Origin: Linepithema humile
Lineage: Eukaryota > Arthropoda > Insecta > Hymenoptera > Formicidae
Assembly (NCBI RefSeq): GCF_040581485.1
Contig: NC_090129.1
Span: 34,148,764-34,212,763 of the forward strand
Length of the DNA: 64,000 bases
Direction: 5' to 3'
Shown piece after piece: positions 13,001 through 26,494 of this stretch. The notes below the pieces were generated by a model, which saw only the letters and a list, made by a program, of their open reading frames with translations, searched no databases and was not told the DNA's origin. Position 1 is the stretch's first letter. Each line of letters opens with the position of its first letter. Position numbers and translations under genes: made by a program.

Positions 13001-15500
13001 CTGTAAAATATGTACGTCGCCGTTCGTTGCCGGGAAAAAGTTCCGTAAATCAAAACGCCGCTCGCGAATTTTTTTTGTGAGCTACGCGAGGAGGCTGCGG
13101 AGAGAGACAGCTCTATAAAACCTCGGTCGAGCGGCCCTCGTTCGATGGAAACTCGAGTTTCCCGTTCGACCGCTTTTTCGAGGGCTTTATCACGGCCCTA
13201 TCGGCTGCCCCAAATTGAGAACAGAATTCGTAATGGCGCCGCGATTATTATTCATCCGCCGCGACTGCAAACGTTTCCCGCCATTAAACTCTCGACCGAG
13301 GTATGGAACCCAACCGACCGCATGCCGTCTAAGAATATTATATTAGCTCGTACATTATCTCCAGCTTCCGCTCTGCTTCAAGGAAGACTTTAGTCTAGTC
13401 CTAGCTACTACATCAGGGAAAGATTATGTTCTCTTCATTTGGACGAAGATTTTCATCTGGAAATTTATCGGGCGATAATGATGCGATGAAGATGTTAAGT
13501 GTGTTGGAAATTTAAGCCTCTAGATTTTTCCTAGGAATAGAATATTCCATTATTTAAAACAAAATTTTGCAAAAGGCTTGAAAAATGTCGGGAAGCTGTT
13601 TATTTAGGAAAATCAACTTCCACCTGTCTTAATTTTATTTTATCGATTAGAGACTGCGCAACGATTTAGCTGATCGCCGCAATAATGGCGGCGCAATTTC
13701 AATCTTATGATCTTCTCGATTTTCCCGGGAATTTTTCGAGAATTACGTAATCCCAACGAGGAGGCGGGGAGGCGAAAGCGAGAGGATAGAGGAAGAAATG
13801 CGGGTCTTTCCGCGGAGAAGAAAACGATTTCTGGACGTAAGTCGAACGATGGCAGACGAGAGTGACTCTGGATCAATCAACTCCGTCCCATCTTTATAAT
13901 GACATTACGCTTCCGAAAGGAATGGAAGCGAACAAGGCACTCGTTGATTCCGGCGAGAAAAGACTAGATAACGAAGCGCCAAAGAACCGCATGATTGCTT
14001 GACCCAGGCTCGTACTATTTAATATATCCTTTGTCCTGTGTAATCAGTCTTCCTGTCTCGAGCTCGATAATTTTTCTGATAAATAGAAGAAAAAACATAT
14101 AACACGAAAAAATAGTATGTTTTCCATTGCAATCTTGCTTGTATTGCTTGAAACAATCATACAAGTTTCTATATTAATTATACGACTACTAAATTATTAA
14201 TTTATTACTGCATTATTGTAGCTAGATAAACAATTAGTAAATGTGACTTAATTATTGATATAACATTAATATGACGGAATATTTTTACCCATTTCTCTAG
14301 AAATAATGTCATTTTTTAATACAAAATGATATTGTCTTCAGCGTTCTCGCAAACGAGTCGATAAATACGTAGGGGTCACTGACAGTTTCATGCCTTCTGA
14401 AGCGTCCCGAATGGCAGGCGAATGTTTCAAAGGACAGGTAGGGCACGGCGAAACGCGGCACGACAGAGTGACAAGGGGTCCGCGGGTGGCGCAATGTGTT
14501 AGAATATTCAGACATAAATAGAATAGGATAGCACGTAGAGCAACATGGCCGGGGCCGCCTTCCGTATTTCACTGCGGAGAACCGCCGCAGGACTCCCGCA
14601 CGTATTTCTGGAAAGACGTCTAGGGTAGTGCTCGCTGCCCCATGAATTGTTGGTTCCAGGGTGCATCGGGAACGTTCCACCTGCGGACTGAATTCTTCAC
14701 GATACTCGTTCATCACGTCGATAACGCCCCTCAGGAATTCACCGCATTTCCTAAATGTCAATCTCGCGTCTCGATCCTTTAATCTTCGCGGCAAGCGTTC
14801 CTCCTTGGAGATAGATTTTTAGATTAGAACTTGATCGCTTCTACGGCTGCTCTTAAATTTTTTGCTCCTGCTGGAACATATATTAAAAATTCTAACGAAA
14901 AAAACGCAGCGTTTTTAAGTGAAACAAGAACGAAGCGAGCTAGTGATTCGTAAACCGCACCGCGTTTTCAAAGTGTAAAGATAATTTTTGTCATACGTAA
15001 TCTTCAATAAAATTCCAAAGATCAGCCTTTAATCGTTGAAAAAAATTCCTCTTTGTGGCTTCGAGATAGTTTTACGCGACGGCTAAAAAAAAATCTAACA
15101 AAAATCATGGGATCAAGAAGTCAAGAAGGTACGATGTCCAGGAATCCGCAATATAGACCCGCTTGTAGAGTTTCTTTGACTCCCAGGAGTATCTTTCCTG
15201 ACCCGTTCTGCGGTGTGTTCTTCCTCCTCGAGGATTCTAGAAGACACCGTAATCTTCTTAAGAGCGTGTCGATCGACCGGTACCACGCTGCATTTTTCCG
15301 CCTCCTTGCCTCTCTGAATTTCCACTTTGCACCGATCTTTCTTTCCCCTGCCATTTCTGTTGTCATTTGTTCCTTCTTCTTTCTTGCGTAAAGCTACAGA
15401 CAGATCCTTTCGCCATCCTGTGTCATATTCTATAAACGCATCCATCAATTTTCCATGAATATACAAAAATGGAAGAAAAATGGAGAAACATGGAAATATC
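7001..15500. other. No gene seen: GC-rich islands in AT-rich DNA
   Basis: CpG-rich islands lie at about 7050-7510, 11150-12300, 12960-13400, 13640-13990 and 14340-14820. The open frame 14309-14794 on the minus strand (161 codons) has no recognisable domain and sits wholly in an island, where stop codons are rarer by composition. The islands could be conserved regulatory DNA, but this cannot be shown from one sequence. Confidence 0.55.
8682..8829. repeat. Two CT microsatellites
   Basis: (CT)n tracts at about 8682-8700 and 8786-8829, separated by about 85 bases of mixed sequence. Both are pyrimidine-rich on the + strand. Confidence 0.85.
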
Positions 15501-18500
15501 TCGAAGAAAGCAGTCTCTCGTCTCTAATATAAATTCTTTAATTTTTTAATCAATTTTGTGATGAATTATAAAAGTCATTTCGAAGTGAAAAATAATATAC
15601 CATCAACTAGGGCAACTTTAATTGTTAATTTCTCATTTAATTTTATTTCAAATCCTAAATATACTTTTTAATTTTAAAAATTACATTCTGTTCCTTTTGT
15701 AAATATCAAATATATGTAATATTTTCTACAAAATTAAATATTTTTTTAATAACAAATATAATATATGCAATCGGAATTGGACTAATTTTGAAATTAACTT
15801 TAGCTCCATTTTGTTTGAACAACATAAAATTTATCTAGATACTGTTAATAATTTATCCACTTTACATTTGCATTTACAGCGTTAAGTAAGTCTACTACAT
15901 GTATTGCAGTTTGCGCTTCAAATATAATTAAAATGTGGTTACGTTTCGAGAACATTTTCTTGCTGCCAGTCGACTAAACTGGATCACTCGCTCGCCTGTA
16001 TTTACAACAAGAACTTTCGCACGGTTAACATCTAATAAGTAGAGTCAAGTTTGTACTTACAAGAATGAAATTCCGATGCGTTCCTACTTTCGTAACGCAG
16101 TCACACTTAGAAATAAATATTGCAAATATTTATTTACATTCTTTATTACGAGAGATTGTCAAAACGAGAAAAAGGGAAGAATCGTAGGATGTTTAGAAAT
16201 TCACTTGCTTCTCCGTTGTTTCCGCTTGCTTTTCCGATAATCGATTCGGGAGCTGGGAGCGAGATTGCCTCCTGCAAAGCAGGGGCCAATTATATCGAAG
16301 TGTTATCCGATTACAAATTTGTTGCGGCAATCTCGTGTTTATGGCTGGCGCACGCCTTTGAGCGTCTCCTCGGAGACGCATCTCCGAAATTTAATAGGCT
16401 TCACTTTGAAACTACGAGCGAAATTGATCTCCGACAAATTTTCCTCCGCCGAGTACCGCACCGTCCCCTCCTCTTCATAATCCCCCGCAGAACCCCGAAA
16501 TTTTATGTCAATCGTCGCGCGACACGCTTCATGCCTCGTTACACCCATACCAACGCGACATATCCCGTGGCGTCACTCGCGAAACTTGACTTTGACGACG
16601 CCGAAACTTGAGAATATATATATTTTCACGACGAGCGGGCGCTCATTTAAAGTTGAAGGAATTAATTAAAACTCTTGAATAAATAATGCAACGCCGAGTT
16701 CAGTTAATGCATTATCAAATTATAAATAATTACTTTGATTACGTATTAATTATGCCATTTTAATGCGGTCTGAATGTCAAATATAGTTGCGCTGTAGATT
16801 CAACATTAATTTAATTAACTAACTTTAAAACAAAGGTTGTAAAATTCTCCAAAATGGGTCAATGAAATTGTAACGTTCTGCCATTTATTTGTACCGCCAG
16901 CTGAAATTAGCAAACGTGTTTAATATTTATTTAAATTAATAATTATTTGGATGATTTATTTGAATTAAAATTTATTTGAATGGTATATATTGATATGTTT
17001 TTTCTCTATTTACACAAAAAATGTGCAATTTAATATACACATTTATAATCATCAATCTTCATTTATAAAGAAAATTTATTGTGCTCTCTAAAGGTTATAA
17101 TTTTTTAGAAAATGGTTTCAACCGGCATAAAACACACGCTTACGGTAACGTTATATGGTGAATGACAATCGAGTCGGCGATGAATCTGTAAAGTTACGAC
17201 TGCAGCACATCCGCCGGAAGCTCGAAACAGATGTCGGCGTTGAAATTTCGCCGACCGATACGGAAAGTTCCTCGTTTGCAGTTGGCGTCTTTTTTTGTTT
17301 GAAAACACACACGTGTGTTACACACACAAAACCATACACAGATACCGTTCACCACTGACACTTCCAATTAAAAATGTTGCAACGTAGTTCTCACGCGCTA
17401 ATTAAAACGGTAACATAAAACGGCGAAAACCGCTATAATGCAGAAACACGCGAAGCGATCTACTCGTTAACGAAAAAAAAAAACAGAAAGGAGAAAACGA
17501 TATAACAACAAATTCATTCCATGAATGGTGGCGTGAAAATTGCAGCGAAACACGTTCTAGTGGCCACCGTAACTGTATGATATTTCTTAACGAAGTCAAG
17601 CATGTTTATTGAGAGAATGTTTATCATAATATGAAGTATTTAGTGTGACATTTCTCATAAATTACATTTTACATATATAATTATTTATTTTTAATCTCGT
17701 TAAATCTCACCTATCCTATTTTTATCAGATTATATAATTGTGATAATTATTCTAATTATTCCAATATTATATATTACACATTTATTCTCAAATTATATCG
17801 TAATAATAATCATTATCATATTAGAGATACATATATTTATTTTATTTTTCTAATAGATTTATATAATAGATATGCAGTAATTCGTTTAATTTTCTGCGCT
17901 AGAGGGAAATAATAGTGTGTGTGATAACGCGATGAAATCGATTCGGGAAAAATGGGCGAAATGGTGGACGAAATCTCTCGTGCGCCAGAGCAGTTCCTCT
18001 AAAAAATTTCGCCGGAAGCGGTCTATTCGGAAGCCGGAGAAAGAATCCCCGTTGCTCCGTTTCTCCCTTCGCTCGAGAAGGTCATCACAAAATCGATTTT
18101 CTGCGGCCCACCACAATACCGCTATTTATTGTCTGTTATCAGTCGTGACTTTAGAACTTGACGTGGACGGCGAGAGGTGTATTTCACAATCTCCGGCCTT
18201 GAACAACATGTCCTTGGGCAAATGTTTCCTTTTGTTGAGAGTGTACATGGTTCTCTGCTCGTCGGATAATTTATCAAATGCTTCTGCAGTTATCTATGAC
18301 TTGTCGAGACAAGGTGGATATAATAACGATTTTGATTATAAATCCTTAACCGGATCGCTTTTGTTTTAGACTTTACTCGTAATTAATCCTTGCAATCTAA
18401 TTCTGTCGGATAAACTCAGCAGCAAAAAGAAATCGACTTTGATTGCCCGTGATATTTGTAATCGTCATTCGATTGTTAATAATATTTATCAAATAGGATT

Positions 18501-21500
18501 GCACTGTTTTTGATCTGCATAAAAAACATACCAATTTTAGCGTCGTAAAAAATTTCTCACGGTGAGTATCTCATATCTCATTCTCAAAGTGCACACCGAG
18601 ATGAAAGTAACCTCAGTGCATTTTTTTCAAATTTAAATTACTTCTACATTTGCTTCTACATTTGCTTGGAAAAAGTTCTACTCCAACTATATTCGAAATA
18701 TTTTCAAAACTTTCTGACAATAACTGTACATTAACGTAGCTCCGTCGCTCGCAGGCTTTTCTCAAAAAAGGAATCTGAATAATTGACATTAAAAAAAAAT
18801 GTAATGTGTATTTCAAGGATTAATTTTTTTTTATATATAACTCATTTATAGAATACTTTTAATATATAATTTTTAAGTGACTTTTCTACATATAATAATC
18901 TTAAAATAAATTCACAATACTAGAGACACTTGAAAAAATCGCGACCTGATAATAAACGATTGCATTTCAATTTTTAATCAATTTATTCGCCGGCAGTTAC
19001 AAATTATAAAACAGATAAATCTTACATGAGGCATCTACCTATTACATCAACATCCATCCACATCGATCCTTTCTATCATGCTTCATCAGGATATCCCGTA
19101 CTTAAACGTCTCTCACTCCCTTACCTCACTGCTGTCGCTCCATTTGTCTTCGTTGAAAATCGAAGCAGGATAATTCGACCAGTCGCAGCTTGTCCTCGCA
19201 TCATTCCAGAACGAAGTGTCCTATTTTCATAATTGCGACGCCTTGAAACTTTTATGATCCGCTAAATCGGAGCAATCTAACGCGATTATTCTTGCAGGAG
19301 GCGCGAAATTGAAGGAATTAAGGAGCTCAAGAGGTTTCTCCGCTCTTCATTCTTCGTCCTTTCTGTCTTCCCGCACGTCCGCACCCGTTTGCTCACTATA
19401 CGAGTGGCATAAATTTCATGCGTACATGCCAAGGGAGGTGCCATACGTCCGACCCTGATAAGCCCGTCTCTCTCGAACTACACCGCTATTGCGCTTGCCC
19501 TCGAATGCCTAAATTAAATAATTTATCGGCCGCCATCTTCAAATGAGAGCACAATCTATGGGGTGTCTCTTAAGACCAGTATCATATTTTAATAGCGTGA
19601 CTCCCCCCTGTCGTAAAGTTAATAATGAATTTTAAAGAAAGCTATTTTATTGTATGCCATCTTCTACTCTTAACAATTTCTGTATTTTTAATACGTAAAA
19701 AGTACGCTAATAAAAATTAGAATAAAAAAATATTAGGAAAATTTACCTTAAAATGAAAAAAATTAAAAATTCCAATATGGAAATCTCAAATATTTTACAA
19801 TTCATAAATTCAAGAAGCATTTATTGAAGTTGAAATTCATATAAAATTAAAATTTTCATGATTTTTTTCTAACTTAAATTCTTATAAATTACTTGTAAAA
19901 AAATATATGTATATATAATACCATTAATATATATTTCAATTTTTCTAATATTTTATATATTACGTATATAAAATTTTATAAATAGAATTCTATCGCAAAT
20001 TCTGTCGCAAATTACAGATCGTCTAAAGTGGGCTTCAGAATAAATTTTCAAATGCACACGTGAGTGCTAGAAACGTTTTCCATTTTTCAAATAATATGAA
20101 TATTTTCAGCTTTTTCGATAAGTTTAACATTCGATTGATATTCGAATTTTTATCTCGCTTCATTGGTTTCTTCTACGAAACGTAAAAAAATTTTGGAATA
20201 TCTTCAGCAGAGATCTCTTAAATGTCATATGGGTAATGCTAGAAACATATTCCCATCGGGACAGCATTTTCCAACTTCGGCCTATTTGAAAAGTTAAATT
20301 GCGCACGTATTATTGACACTGCGTGGCAACGTCGCAAATTCAATATTGGAAAAGGATTCTGATCGTATGATCGAGCCGATGTCAATTAAAGTTGAAGTAC
20401 TTGATGGAATCGATAGAGCGTCTGCTTACGAGCCAACCGAGTCTGCCTTACGATCGCTCGCTCTCGAGTGCAAGGCAACGCAGCAAATGGTGGATAGACA
20501 TCATTCCGGACGTAAACCGAACCACCGAAACCTTCAGCATTTATCCGGCTCACGTAGCTACATGGCTATGCCTCCTTGAGCTCCGCCATTTTGCTGCTGG
20601 CATTAAATTTTCAACCTCTTAATCCTTCATAGATTCGGTTAGGTTTGGTAAGATTCTATCAAGCGTACTTGTAGCCTGCTTTGTCAAATGAATTACCTTT
20701 GCCGCAATTTTATTTTTACCATTAAAATTTGAACTATTCATTTATCTGTAGATTAGATAAACTTGTAATAAATTTTCAAGTGTTATTTTATAGTAGTATT
20801 AATTTTACTGTAATTTAAGTTTTAGTTTTACAGCGCTATTTTTACGCTGATAGAATTTCAACGTTAAAGAATGGGAAAAAAACGTTAAGTTCTTGATTTA
20901 ACTCCTCTTAAAGAGCGATTGTCCTTAATGATAGTCTTGCCACTGAAGCGCGAATGATCGCCGATGGCAATTGCAAAAAGTGGTCCTTCATCGATCCCGT
21001 TGCGGTCGAATCAACGAAGGACGATCCTAACAAAGTCAAGAAGATTAATTACTTCTTTACAAGTTAGAAAAAAACGCGTCGACTAGGAGTTCAAATAAGC
21101 GAAGGATAACGTAGATTAGCGACGGTAAAAAGAAGCTTCAATAAGTTTAATTAAAAGAAGAGTACATATTCTTTAAGGAACTAGCGACCATTTTAGCGGA
21201 TTCGTTTTCTTTTCTGTATAAACAAGAAATGATCGCTCGAGGACTTCGCTCTCGCTATATTTTAGATTACGAAAGTTTATACAAAAGTACAAACGAGGGA
21301 AAAAGGAGTGGTTAGCACTGTCCATCTCCTTCATTATCCCGCAAAGCTCATCGGTGAAGGATTCTTCCTGTTGGATATCTCGCTCGTTTAAATCAGCAAA
21401 GAATAATATTGTACGCTGCAGGACAAAAATTGCAGAAAAAGCATAACTTGCGAAGAGAAGATCGTTACCTTCCATGTCTCGCGTAAAAATACCTTCCCCA

Positions 21501-24500
21501 TAATATCCTGCACTGAAGAGGATTTAATATTATGCATGTCACAATATTCTCGGAAGTTATATTTTCATCAGAATGACGCACGTTCACTTATAAGTTTAGA
21601 GATTATACTTTCATAAATGTGAAACGGTCCCCTGGGCATTCATTTGATAGCTTTTTGATTATTAATATCTATGAATCCTCTTTCTGTGCCAAAGGACGCA
21701 GCTTGAACATTTCATAAATTCGCAATTTTTTTGAAATCCAAAATTTTTAGAACTCTATTTTTAGAAATATATTAGCTATGTAATATATTAGCCAAAGTCG
21801 TTGAAATTTAAGCTTGATCCAGATTATGAAAACAACATAAAGAAAATAAAAAAAATACAAATTTCATCATTGTAATATGTATGTATGTATATGCGTGCAT
21901 ATATAAAAGTGCTTTTTAATAAGCATTTTAATAATATTTATAAAAGCGCCTTTGAATTCGCTAATTTCACGGGATCCTTTTTTCCTCTCTAAAAACATGT
22001 TCTCTTTGAATCATTTATCGATATCGGTACTTCGTTTGGCCAGTAAAATGGAGAGAAATTGCTAGTTTAACCCACAGAGCGTAACACGCGGAAAGGCAAC
22101 TTCGAGAGCTAGGAAGGAGTCGTAGCTGGAGGAGTTCGGAGAGACAAGCGGTGCGTAGAAAGAGGGCACGGGGCGGAATTCTCGAGTCTAGTCTCCGGGC
22201 ACGCTCCATTTATCGTCAGGCACGGTAGCAACTTCCGTCCTGTATGCACGTAGCCCGGACGCCATATTTGTGTGCCTGCTTGTGCGCAGGTATTTGTACG
22301 CGCGGCTCCGGCTGCCGTCCGGATGTAGCTAATCCATTAAGTCGTGTATACCTACAAAAGCCGACTGCGCGAAACGATTTTCTTTTTCCCCCCTGTCCCC
22401 CCTGGCCGCCCCTTCCTTCCCGCGGCACCCCACGACCTTCTCCAGACTGCAGCGCGTCAATAACGACTTCGCCGATATCGATCTGCATGCATCAGATGGG
22501 ATACGCTGCACCATGCTCGTGTACGAGAGATTCTCATGGCGGCCAGACTGCTCATAAAGAAGTCATGCGATGCAAAATTAAGAGCAGCTTGAAAGCAAAC
22601 AGAACAGCACGGATCAGTATTTCCCAACTTTCGCGATGCATTTTATCCGCGTTTGATCCAATTTAATATCAAAACAATCCCAAGTGTATCGGTTGAATGG
22701 ACAAGCTTTCTGAATTAATTCAATGACAAACTAAGCTTTCCTTTTAATTAATGAAATTATTCATTAATTTAATTTAACATGAATTGTTGCGTGTTTATAT
22801 TATTATGAATAATATATGTTTTTTTGAAAATTTTTCCAGAAATTCCGATTTTTTAATTAAATGTTTAGACAAAAGTGGAGCATTTTTTATGTGCAAGCAT
22901 AAAGCGTATAATTGTACAAGTTTTTTAATTTACTTTGTTTGTACGTACAAAGAAAGAGTTAATAAAATATGTAATGTTTTAAATATTAAGTTTTACAATA
23001 TATATATAAAAAAAATATCACAACATAGAATCAGAAGATCGATATGAAAAATTCTTCAAGTTCTGATTTCAAGTTCTCTGAGAATTTTCCGATTTGTCCA
23101 GAAAAAGAAATTTCCCTAAGAGATTTCCAAGTTTTTCCAGAGGTAGTAGACGTCTTGTATGTCACGTCTAATAGTACTTTCGGCGAATATAGCGTGACAG
23201 TCGACGTTTTAATAATAACTTACTTTCATCTCAGCCTGATCCATCTTATTCTTTTGAAACGTCATTCTTTAGGAATACAACGTGAATTCTCTTTCTTTTT
23301 CGAGGAAACAAATTCAATTAATCTAGAAATACGTCTTTAACATAGCCTCTTGACAAGATCATATGACTCACATTGAGAACCGTCGGCTCGATATCAGGAT
23401 ACGGCTTTAATTAATGGAAAACCAACGCTTGTATGGTCCAGCAGTTTCCATTAATAAACACTTTCGGCTCACTCGCGCGAAACGGAGTTCCAGAGTGCCG
23501 CGGAGAGCACGCTGGACCATGGCAAGTGTAGGCCAGCATTTTTATAGCGGCCATTGCCGGAGCCATCGGCGTGTATCGTCGCAAAAGGGTGTCTCTATTA
23601 ATTTTTAAATTAAATAAACTGAACTCCTCTTGCGTAAAGAATAGCAACGGAAAGCGATCGCTATCATCACAGAAGCGGCTTTTGTACGCATTGTGAAATG
23701 TGTTGTTACAGAAATAATGATTGTGCAAAGTGAAAGACAATTTAACAAGGAGAGAAAAAAGGAATGAATGAACTATCCTATTTAGCCACTTTCTATGTTA
23801 CGCCACCAATATGCGATGCTTTGTTTCTTCTGTCACAATTCAAGCGTTTTCCCCGCGTTGATCTTTGATCGATCGACTTATTCGAGAACTCAATTTATTA
23901 ACTTCGCGTAAGTGATGATCGATCTTGAAAAGTTCGTCCGATTTTGACGTAATTTATTTTCCCCGAACTCACAGACGGAATCAATTCTAGAAGTATACAC
24001 CAGCGAGCAAAACTTTGAATACATTTTCCGCAAAAGTGAGCACAATTTCACGTTTGAAAAAGCGTGTTACTGAACGCACGAATTGCACGATAGAACATCA
24101 TTAATCATACAGTTTGAAAAAAAATGGAAAATTCTTCAAACGCTTCTGAAAATAAAAAAAAATTAGAAATAATTTAATCAACGCAAACTAGAGATAGATA
24201 TCGCGAGTGGTCGGAAGTCAGCAAAACAGTGCTACCCAAACATCGTACTAATTTGCATCTGCAGAATCTTGAGAGTCGGCGGGACAAAACTTTTAATCCG
24301 AGATACTTCAAAGTCTCCTCATGAGAAAAAATTGAAGTGGTGCTAATCAACGCTGCTCCAACAGTGTTTTCACCCCGAAGATTAGCGAAATAATATTTCG
24401 ACAAGGCAGGACGCTTCGAATGTTCCCTATAAAAGACTCGGGGAATCGAATTAACGCCCGTCAGCGTTACGGCAGCGCCTCGGCAATAACGATTCCCACA

Positions 24501-25840
24501 CGTCTTACCGAGGTATCTAGTCGGTCGCAGTGCAGTCAACACCTCTATGTATTGCCTTTATTGCCACTGATACTGGTACGTACGAGCGCCATCCGGTACT
24601 CCGGCGGCGGTACAACCATTCATTCGGTTGGACAAAGTACCGACACCGTGCTAAATATACGGTCGATACCGGCGAGGATGGGCCGGGACGCACCCACACT
24701 TGCGACGATTGCGCGCGTCTGTGCGCGTCGTCGTCACTGCAACGGGGAGTGATAATTCCTTCGGGCTGGCGAAGGACGAAGTACAGGAAAGCTGTTACCG
24801 AGGCTGTTGTCACCGGCTGGATCCTGAAGCGGGATAGAGAGGGACATAAGGAATGCTCCGTAGTCTCTCCACCGCCATTAGTTCCGGCTCGACTTTCATG
24901 CGCTCGTACATTCACGTCTCCGTGGACCGTCTCTGTGTAATCGTTAGGTTCCTCACTTCATTATGTCGGGCTGCGTGACGCTAATTTGTATTCCCTTTCC
25001 CATTCTTTAATGTCGTCGATTTAACGCCCGAAAACTTTCTTCTCCTAACGATAACTTCTAACGCGTTTCAAATCATCAAAAATTATACGCGAGAAATGTA
25101 ATAAAATGCAAAATAATTTCTGATACGTATTAATGTGGCTTAGAGAGCTGTATTTTTAAATGACAAATATGAATTACGAATGACGGGATTGTAGATGAAA
25201 CTACGACGTGTTTGCAACAGCACTTGTTCGTCTGCGTTCGAATCGACGCGACAAATTTAAGGACAATTTGTAGAATCGCCATTAACGCGCGATTTTGCCG
25301 GCCTCACTATGAGCTATAATGACGTAGGAGCAAAATGTCGATTCGTCTCCGTAATGAATGAAGCGGTTTCGCGATTGGAATACCTGCGATTTCGAACAGA
25401 AGGACACTCTCGCGGCCGCTGGCACATGGAATGTGCGAGGCCGATCTGTCGCGGTCGTACGAGCGCGCATTAACGTCACCAACGGCCCGCTAATTGATGA
25501 CGTCATAATTATTATGCACGATTATGTAGCCGGCCGAGGGATGACATCAACTTGCGGACGATATACTGCGCGGATCTGCTATGTTAGCTGTGTTACGTGC
25601 AATTGAAGCACGTTAATGCCTAATACTACTTTATGAACATAGTCGCGTTTACCTTTCATTGTTTCGAGCGACCGGAGTCGCCCGTCGAATTTTGCTTCGC
25701 ATCGCGGAAAAATCTCCCATATTGACTTTAAATGATAATCTTTTGCATATATGCAAATAAAACTTTATAATGGAAATAACTCATGTTTTTAAACAAAATA
25801 ACTTTTTTAACTCTACGTAATAACTCGCGGAAATTTGCAT

Positions 25841-25900
25841 ATACACACACACACATATATATATGTATATATTTATTTATTTATTTATATGTATATGTAC
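25841..25900. repeat. Compound (CA)n(TA)n(TTTA)n microsatellite
   Basis: ACACAC runs into TATATA and then ATTTATTTATTTAT. This is alternating purine-pyrimidine sequence with no coding content. Confidence 0.9.
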
Positions 25901-26468
25901 TAGCATTCCGCCTACACAGCGTAAGCGCTTTTCGACTGGACATTACCGTAGCAAAAGAATTAAAATACACGCCATTTTTCAAATTGATTTCTATGACTGC
26001 GCGAGAGATAAAACTCGATATCAATACAATTATTTTCAGAAAAGTTCAAATGTATTTCCAATAGAGTTGGTGAAATTTTGTCGGAATAATTTAAATTTAA
26101 AAAATACACTGAAGTCAAACCCAATATGCGCTTGGAGGGTAGAAATCTACGAAGTCGATATAAATGTCCTGAAGGAATTTATCCCAGTCTATATAAATCT
26201 ATTTGCTGGAAATAGTTAACATTGGCTTATACAGTCGCTTTAAAACGATACACGTGTCGACGTGCGCGAGGCATTAAATTTTATTGTCGCATCTGCAGAT
26301 ACACGTTAGCTTAAACGAGGATATAAAGAGTGTTGTTGCAGGACGCTACTTCGGACGGAGCTGCGTAATTGCAGTCCGCATTCTTCGATTTCTGCCGAAC
26401 GGAGAAACGTACTTTAAATGACTTCTGCCGCGGACAGACTGGTGACTGGTTTCCGGCTGACGAGGCCG

Positions 26469-26494
26469 CTCTCTCTCTCTTTCTCTATCTCTCT
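26469..26494. repeat. CT microsatellite
   Basis: (CT)6 followed by TTCTCTATCTCTC. Confidence 0.85.

Noticed and set aside
14309..14794. 161-codon minus-strand open frame
   Set aside because: No recognisable domain, no splice or start context, and it lies in a GC-rich island where long chance frames are expected.
16120..16611. 163-codon plus-strand open frame
   Set aside because: No recognisable family; overlapping frames are open on both strands, indicating composition rather than coding.
17917..18369. 150-codon plus-strand open frame, basic N-terminus
   Set aside because: Overlapping frames open on the minus strand and no family recognised.
25225..25250. GTTCGAATC resembling a tRNA B box
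   Set aside because: The flanks do not form a T-arm stem and no A box or cloverleaf can be built.
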